Assembly (NCBI RefSeq): GCF_024713975.1
Contig: NC_091093.1
Coordinates: 7,041,001-7,105,000, forward strand
Source of the DNA: Paralichthys olivaceus
Lineage: Eukaryota; Chordata; Actinopteri; Pleuronectiformes; Paralichthyidae
Direction: 5' to 3'
Length of the DNA: 64,000 bases
Shown: in pieces, positions 57,887 to 64,000 of the stretch
Layout: the number at the start of each line of letters is the position of its first letter
How positions within the stretch are numbered: position 1 is the first letter of the stretch
The notes under the pieces: model-generated
The model's input: the letters and a program-made list of their open reading frames with translations, nothing else
Told to the model about the DNA's origin: nothing
The model's database searches: none
Position numbers and translations under genes: made by a program

Positions 57887-60800
57887 TCACGTCCTTCTGG
57901 CTTTGCGCGGGCGGCATCCGTTGTGAGGCACGGGGGTGTTGTCGGTGATCGATACCACCTCCAGGCCTCCCATTGTCAAGCCTTTGATCGCAGACTGCAC
58001 AACACAGATAAATGCATTTGTTCATTATTGAACCTCACAGGAACAGATCGAGTTGCCTGTGACTCCCCTCCACAGCCTCGAATCATCCTCATTATAAAAA
58101 GAATATGAATATTGGGTTTATTTCTCAGTGCAGTCCAGGTTTTGTTTGTGCTGCCCATCATCAGATCAACACACACCAGTCAGTCATACAACATGTAAAA
58201 CATGTCCATCGTCCCACTTCATCAAAACTCATGTGCCTGTTACTCTAAAAATGTAAAAGCCATTGCTGCAAATACAATGACCAAGAAAAGAAACTGATGA
58301 CTCATCTATAAATGATATTTTTGGAAAAAACAGAAGATTTGATGGTTCCATCTTATCAAATGTTTGTTAATCTGTTAAATTGTAAATCAATCCAGATTGA
58401 AATTAATTAAAGGGAAAGTTGACAGAAAAATGAAAAATGCACTCATCTACTCACCAGACGTCCAGGACCCAGACCTTGGACCACAACTCGAACAAATGTT
58501 ACTCCCTTTGTTGTGGCTTTCTGTTCAGAGGACGAGACAGTGAGAATTAATGCGTGGCCTCTGTCTGACTGCCCGTCCACAACAGTCAGCTAAAAAAATT
58601 CAATTGAGTGTGGACGTCAGATCATGATCAGCTCAAACCATGGAAGTTGACAGATGTAATTAACAACCGCACACAGTATGTAACATTTAATAATTATTTC
58701 ACAGCACTTTTCTAGATACATCATAAACAAATTAGTAATTAATGTAAAACCAAATGTTAAAATCCGATGAAGTGACGGAAACACCTATTAATACAACATA
58801 ATTGAGACAAGAATACTTAAAGTGAATGCAAGGTTAAAATCAGGTTAAGAGGCACAGACGGTACATATGTGAATATTAGTGACTAAAAGTAAAACCAAGG
58901 GTTCAAAATCTGAGAAGTGAGAGATAAACAAGATGTCGGGTAGACTGACCCAAACTGATCTAAATGTGTTCTGAGGTGTGATTTGAACAGTTCAGCTGGT
59001 GGATGTGAGGTGGTGCCGAGCAGCTGAAGGCTCCGGCTCCCTTAGTGCTGAAGCTTAACAAGGAGACGGAGAGAAGAGAGAGCAGCCGAGGAAGAGCACA
59101 GGGCTCAGGAAGAGATGTGGAGATGTTCGACAGGAATAAGGAAGCCGGGTTATGCAGGGCTTTGAATGTGAGAAGTAGAATTGTGTAGTGCATTTTGTCC
59201 GTTAACTTCAATAAATATTTCCTCTATAGAAAGTTTTGTGATACGTTTCAGCTTTGCACAGGGAGGGAAGAACTTTCTTTTCTCATGGTCACGTTGGTTG
59301 AATTCCACTCTCTCACCAGCCCGATAAACAGTAAACGGTACATGGAAAGGTTAACTGTAGAGGTGAAACAATCCAGGCGATCAAGGCCTTTGTTTATTCC
59401 ACATTCCTAGATGTGATGATTTGCTGCTTTCGTCTCGTATTAAAGTTAAAATGAAAATCCTTTGGCTTGAGACTGTTTGAGAAAGAAATTGAAATAGCAG
59501 GAATCACACTGGGCTTTCACAAGCTGTGATTTTGATTATTTTGTGATATTTTCTGGACCAAGAAATGAATCATCGTAGCAGAAAATAACCAGCATTACTT
59601 TTTGAGACTCGCTCTACTGACAAGAGAATCAATAATGTTCTGGTTACAGCTCTTCTTGTATTTTTATTTTCAGCTGAAGTGAAAAACCAATGAAATGTGA
59701 CAACATTTTAGAGAACTGAATATTTTCACCATTTGACAAACTAGTTAACAATACAGGACTATGGAAGCCCTATAATCAACCCTTATTTCTCCAGTGTGTT
59801 TGCTGTGAGGAGAAACTACAACCTTAACTTTATAAATCAGACCAAAGCAAAGTCTAAATGAGATTTTAACAATGAGGGCTCCAATTTGTCTGAGTCCTTA
59901 GAGGGCAGATTTCATACAGCATTTAAGATTCAGAAATTACAGGGTGTTAAACAGAGCGGAGCAGCAGCAGGCGCTGAAACAACTTGCTGTTCTCACAATC
60001 ACACAGATTCTCCTGTAACATTTAAGACGCAGCCTCTACTGTCATGTTGCCTAGTTGTCCAAGAGTCTTTGAGCAAGACACTGAGCCCCCGACCTGCTGT
60101 CTCACAGCGAGTGTGTCAGAACATCATGTGAGAACTTACCGAAGCAGCAGAAATGCCCGCAGTCTGAGCGGCGATGGGTGTCGACTTCTTGATGTTCTTG
60201 AAACCTTCTGTTCCGCAAGACGTCCTGACCATGGACTGTCCCGCGCTGTCTGTCAGCTGTATGTGTGTGCTGCCAAAGGACAGGACAGTTTACTGAGTCA
60301 CTGACTCACAACTGATTGGAAAGTTAGTTTTTTTGAATACTAAAAAGGAGGAATTTCATGCACTGTCACACTGATGACAAGCCGAATGTTCCCCATAACG
60401 AACTTGACAGCATCACAAAATAATAAGAAGGTTCTCCTCCGTAGGGCTCTGCAGCTTTACACCAGCTCCTTCTAGTTTGTGTTTTATTCAACAAAATCTG
60501 CTTCTATTCTCAGATCAACACCAACTCTCACTAGACTACTGAAATATTTATTTCACCAGGGTCAGATTAACATTAACTATTAATAACCAAACACAAAATC
60601 AATGTAAACATTTGATTTGACTGTTTATGTTCAGTCTGTTTTTCCAGTGTTGAACATGTGTACATGGGAAGTAGGGCAGTGTGATATCACTAAAATCTCA
60701 TGTCCCTGACAGATAGGCATTGTTCCCTGTTACTCATACTGGAGTCCCTGCCCTGTTCTGTGTCACCTTCACTCTCCTTCATGTGAATTTCCAGGCTGCA

Positions 60801-61897
60801 TCAGCGCCGCTCGGAAGACTGAAGTGTCGTCCAAATGATGAAACATTTATGTATAAAGAGTGTGAATGAAAAAGCATCATATGAAATGAAAGATGATTTA
60901 ATATTGCACAGCTGTAATGTGAAGAAACTTGTATAAACTGTATGATGGGGGAACTGAAACTACTAAAAGAAAAACTAGTTTTATTATCCTTACAAAGCTG
61001 AACTTTAAAAAAGCTTTGCAGGAATCTGTCAGGTGGCGACTTAAAAATCTGAAACCTTTAAACGTCAGTAGTTTTTTGACGTTTAAAGAAATCTGCCCTC
61101 TAAAAACACAGACAGTATATAATATTATTAGCTGCACTCACACAAAAGTTCTTATTGTGAAAAAGTAATAAAAAGGGACTTTATTTCTACTCTCCCATTA
61201 CATTCTAATCATGCACACCCTGGTTTGGTTTATAAACTGAACTCATCTGGTATTATGATGTCACTATGACAACTGAGGGGGTGTCATTGAATATTTCACA
61301 GTGTGATGTCACTAGTTTCACTTACTTGTTGTATGTAGCTTTAATGTGAACGATGGGAAGCTCCTCAAACTTCTTCCCAGCCCACCTCAGTGCACTGTCC
61401 TGACCCGGCAGGGGGGGGAAATGGCTGCGGGTGTAAACAAACACAAAGATTCGGAGTGAATCTCCTGTGGTGACCGATGGTTCTACTTTGTGACTGTGAT
61501 GCTCAGACTGAGCGTGAGTTCACGGGAAAACAGCGGAGGAGTGACCTGAAGTCTTTGCGGGTTTTCTCGGAGTCGGTGGAGGAAGATGTCTGCTGGAGTG
61601 TGACGGCGCTGCAGCACAGTGTCCGCTTCAGAGCGCTGCTTCCACATCTGCACACACACGACAGTTCACCCGCAACACAAAGCCCCGTCCATTACTTCAC
61701 AGAGAAAACACAACACGTGCTGCACAGCTGCGAGCCAACGGCACACTGTGCTCCAGCTAGCCTTCAGCTAGCCGGATGCTAGTAACGCTGTATCAGTAAC
61801 ACACTTACAGGGAGCTTCCATTCACGTTGAGAGAGGCAGCCAGCTGTCGACACACGCTACTGACGGAAGCAACTAATACACAGTTGAATTTGTACAT
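57887..61897 (-). CDS. mrps11: Mitochondrial small ribosomal subunit protein uS11m
   Basis: Component of the mitoribosome small-subunit platform, homologous to bacterial S11. Six exons on the minus strand: 61897-61809, 61647-61546, 61424-61326, 60269-60140, 58520-58455 and 57994-57887. They join in phase to 197 residues (human MRPS11 about 194). The N-terminus ([20 protein letters not shown]...) has no acidic residues over about 50 positions, fitting a mitochondrial targeting sequence. Then come [45 protein letters not shown]...[29 protein letters not shown], and the end [20 protein letters not shown]. The last two blocks are the S11 signature and rRNA-binding tail. Introns 4 (60139-58521) and 3 (61325-60270) exceed 1 kb. 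It is head-to-head with mrpl46, as in mammals. Confidence 0.96.
58955..59211 (-). pseudogene. LINE reverse transcriptase C-terminal relic in mrps11 intron 4
   Basis: A minus-strand frame gives [18 protein letters not shown], then [17 protein letters not shown]. It matches the pattern 'LTFKALH.LAP.YL.. ... S..S.GD.AFS..AP..WN' near the end of fish CR1/L2/Rex-type LINE polymerases. It is truncated on both sides. Confidence 0.6.
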
Positions 61898-62518
61898 GTT
61901 TTAAAGGTTTACTTAACACACACAGTGACACTCAGCGGATTCTAACTACAAACGTGACATTGAAGATGCTAACCCAACGGACCGTGCCATTAAAAGATTT
62001 GTGTTTTGACAGGTGGTGAAGTAATAATAACCACGCTGCGTTACCACGAAAAATAGAAATTGTACTTGCAAAATTGATCTTAAAATATTATTTTAAGGCT
62101 ATTAGATATTAAAATATACTTAAATAGCACGTAATCTTGTGTGGTTGGGTGTTTTGAAAGGTATTTAATTTCAACTTACCCCACATTTATCAGAATGGAC
62201 TGTTCGCTTTTCTGCAAAGGATTGTGGGTAGGCAATAGGAAAATGCTGCTTTCAGGCTCTTTGCAAACCCTCGTAAATATGATAATTCCATTCGGAACAC
62301 ACTTAAAGGAGTCGTATGCAATTTATATTCTTCTAGGCCCAGGTGAATTACAAGATCATTATTTACAAATTATCGTGTTGATGTATTTTTATTAGTGTTT
62401 ACATTCCTGTCTTGTGAGTTGAATACTTATGATGAAAGTCCCGCTTTCATAATGTTTTCAAAAGTAACCGCCAGGGTTACAGTTTTTTTTGCCTGTACTC
62501 TGAACGCAGCAGAAAAAG
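61898..62518. promoter_or_regulatory. Shared mrps11/mrpl46 bidirectional promoter
   Basis: 621 bases separate the two divergent start codons. Only the parts near each gene are GC-richer; the middle (62030-62400) is AT-rich. The word AAGATGGCAGC (62516-62526) over the mrpl46 start codon is one base from the YY1 consensus AAGATGGCGGC. MRPS11 and MRPL46 share a divergent promoter in mammals, so the arrangement is ancient. Confidence 0.65.
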
Positions 62519-62779
62519 ATGGCAGCGCCCTGTGCAGGGATGGCAGGTCGGCCTCTGGGGCAGTTTCTGTCCTGTTTCAGGAGGACGCTGGCAGTGAAGA
62601 CGGGGCTTCGTCAGTTCTCCGGTTCTTCTATGTGTCGGGCAGCTTCACAGGCAAAGACTGTGGCGGAGAGAGCGACCTCCCCGTGGACCCTGATGGCGGC
62701 GGTGTGTCTGCAGAGGCTGCCCGTCATCTCAGCGGAGAGCAGCCCGGTGGAGCAGCGCTTCAGACGCATGTTGCAGCAG
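62519..62779 (+). CDS. mrpl46: Mitochondrial large ribosomal subunit protein mL46 (first exon only)
   Basis: First coding exon of mL46, a Nudix-fold protein of the mitoribosome large subunit. The ATG at 62519 gives MAAPCAGMAGRPLGQFLSCF, RRTLAVKTGLRQFSGSSMCR, then WTLMAAVCLQRLPVISAESS...RFRRMLQQ, ending at CAGCAG|GTGAGG in phase 0 (87 codons). The Arg-rich, acid-poor start is a mitochondrial presequence. 'W.L..A.CLQR.PV.S' and the 'LLQQ' end match human MRPL46, whose next exon starts at the same place. No later exon was found before 64000, so the rest lies to the right. The start codon sits within a YY1-like word. Confidence 0.92.
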
Positions 62780-64000
62780 GTGAGGAGGCTCAGGTGAAAG
62801 GGGAGCAGGGAGCATGTAGAGGGAAACGACCTGATTCATTAGTTAGAGGTAGAAATGGCCTCATGCTTCCTGACACAGCATCACAGGGGGAATCTGTGAG
62901 CTGACAAGCTCCGCTGAGGTCACCTGGCAAGTGCTCTGCTCCACAGCTGAGGTAGAGATCGGGCAAAACGAGCAACTTGCCTGGGTCTCAGAAGCCCCAA
63001 GTTCACTCCCTGTCATTTCTGTGCAATTCGTTTACAGTGATTTTCTTCATCAATACATCTGACAGTTGTTTGATTATGGATCAAATGATCAGAGTATAAA
63101 TCTCATACAGTTGTGAAAATGCCCATCTTAACACATTCAGATGTGTGTATATGAAAACAATCGTATCATTTCCCATGAATTTGATTTCAACCTACTAGTT
63201 TATTAATCAACTAATCATTCCAGCTCTACAGGACCATAGTATTACTTATGGCTATAATAATAATTAAAGGTTCAATGTGCAGAATTTAGTCACCTCACCC
63301 TCCTCTTCCAAACATAAAAAACCTGAGGTAGCTTCAGTTTGTCATGAAAACTCAAAAGGTGTTTAGTTTGTCCAGTTTGGACTAATGTAGAAAACACGAC
63401 AGCCTCCGTAGAGAGGACTCCCTCCCGGTGTAAATATAAAGTATTTGAATATAAAGGGGCCATTCTAGGGTAAAGAAACCACGATTTGTAGAATTTAGAT
63501 GAAACACACTATAGTGAGAACATTGCTAGGATTAATTTATATTCAATTTCTGCCAATAGATCGCTTTCATCTAAATCTTACACACTGAACCTTTAAAACA
63601 GGATTAACTTATTAAATGTCCTTTTATCACAATACATTTATTATAATTATATCCTGATGAAATAATTCAGAGTTTAAATACTTCGTTGGCCAAAGTTAAT
63701 AATAAGACAAATAAGGTTCTGTCTCACAAGGTTGTGCATATGCTTTAAACTTGGAGGTGGAGTAATTTAGGATTCTCATGCTATTTGTTTTGCCACATTG
63801 TTCTGTGATACTGTCACTTTATGTTGCTGTAAACCAACACCCTCTGTTATTTTACATATTCTGACATCAGCGCTCTGATTTAAATGCTGAGCTATGATTT
63901 ATGAGGGGGGATGAGGGGGTCAATGTCGGACATATTTCTCCACCACAGTAATCAGATGACACACAGCAAGAATAACTATCCTGCAGTTTGACATGACGAC
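62780..64000 (+). other. mrpl46: mrpl46 intron 1 (partial)
   Basis: No match to the expected second exon (which in human begins IEIERSLYSDHE) was seen, so the window ends in intron 1. It contains a 333-bp inverted-repeat element at 63264-63596 and is otherwise AT-rich. Confidence 0.65.
63264..63596. mobile_element. Inverted-repeat element with TTAA ends (piggyBac-like MITE candidate)
   Basis: The left end TTAAAGGTTCAATGTGCAGA followed by ATTTAG pairs with the right end CTAAATCTTACACACTGAAC followed by CTTTAA. About 22 of 26 positions match. Both edges read TTAA, the target sequence duplicated by piggyBac elements, just outside AGGTTC/GAACCT. There is no transposase frame. 'TTAAAGGTTCAGTGTGTAAGAT' is a repeat motif I recognise from fish genomes. 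The class assignment is inference. Confidence 0.75.

Noticed and set aside
62395..62904. 169-codon plus-strand open frame over the mrpl46 first exon
   Set aside because: It is in a different frame from the recognised mL46 N-terminus and reads through the splice donor at 62780.
1..64000. Search for tRNA genes, CRISPR arrays, phage or bacterial operons
   Set aside because: No tRNA B-box in a foldable context, no spaced direct repeats and no prokaryotic gene packing; the whole window reads as vertebrate nuclear DNA.

Overview
The window is ordinary vertebrate nuclear DNA, most likely from a teleost fish. The genes are split by GT-AG introns and there are long CA/TG microsatellites. A Tc1-type transposon relic, LINE C-terminal relics and several small inverted-repeat elements of kinds familiar from fish genomes are also present. 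The proteins read as fish orthologues of well-known vertebrate genes. I cannot name the species. I see no operons, CRISPR arrays, phage or rRNA/tRNA genes.

Layout from left to right: (1) 1-8.6 kb holds the 5' end of a kinesin-3 gene of the KIF13 group on the minus strand (best fit kif13b). Coding exon 1 is at 7708-7777, exon 2 at 1665-1758, and there is a GC-rich promoter region up to about 8.55 kb; the rest of the gene lies left of the window. (2) 8.6-27.5 kb is about 19 kb of gene-poor spacer with microsatellites, a deleted Tc1 element (13.99-14.75 kb), a SINE/LINE-tail repeat (16 kb), an inverted-repeat element (24.3-24.8 kb) and two stretches that look like possible regulatory DNA. (3) 27.5-41.2 kb is pnoc (prepronociceptin, plus strand). 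It comprises a polypyrimidine/polypurine block, a TATA box and a candidate non-coding first exon (ends 28030), a 10 kb intron, a signal-peptide exon (38028-38153) and a peptide exon (39653-40270). (4) 42.8-55.6 kb is pdpr, the regulatory subunit of pyruvate dehydrogenase phosphatase (plus strand), read here through all 17 coding exons as an 892-residue protein. (5) 57.8-61.9 kb is mrps11 (mitochondrial ribosomal protein uS11m, minus strand), complete in six exons and 197 residues. (6) 62.5 kb to the end holds the first exon of mrpl46 (mL46), divergent from mrps11 across a 0.6 kb shared promoter; the rest lies right of the window.

Functionally, pdpr, mrps11 and mrpl46 all encode mitochondrial matrix proteins, but only mrps11/mrpl46 are an obvious regulatory pair, as in mammals. 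pnoc encodes a secreted neuropeptide precursor with two opioid-like cassettes, and its nociceptin begins with Tyr rather than the Phe of mammals. That is the most interesting coding observation. I found no convincing new biological system. The other notable items are small transposable elements, including a 150-bp repeat present three times around the pdpr promoter.
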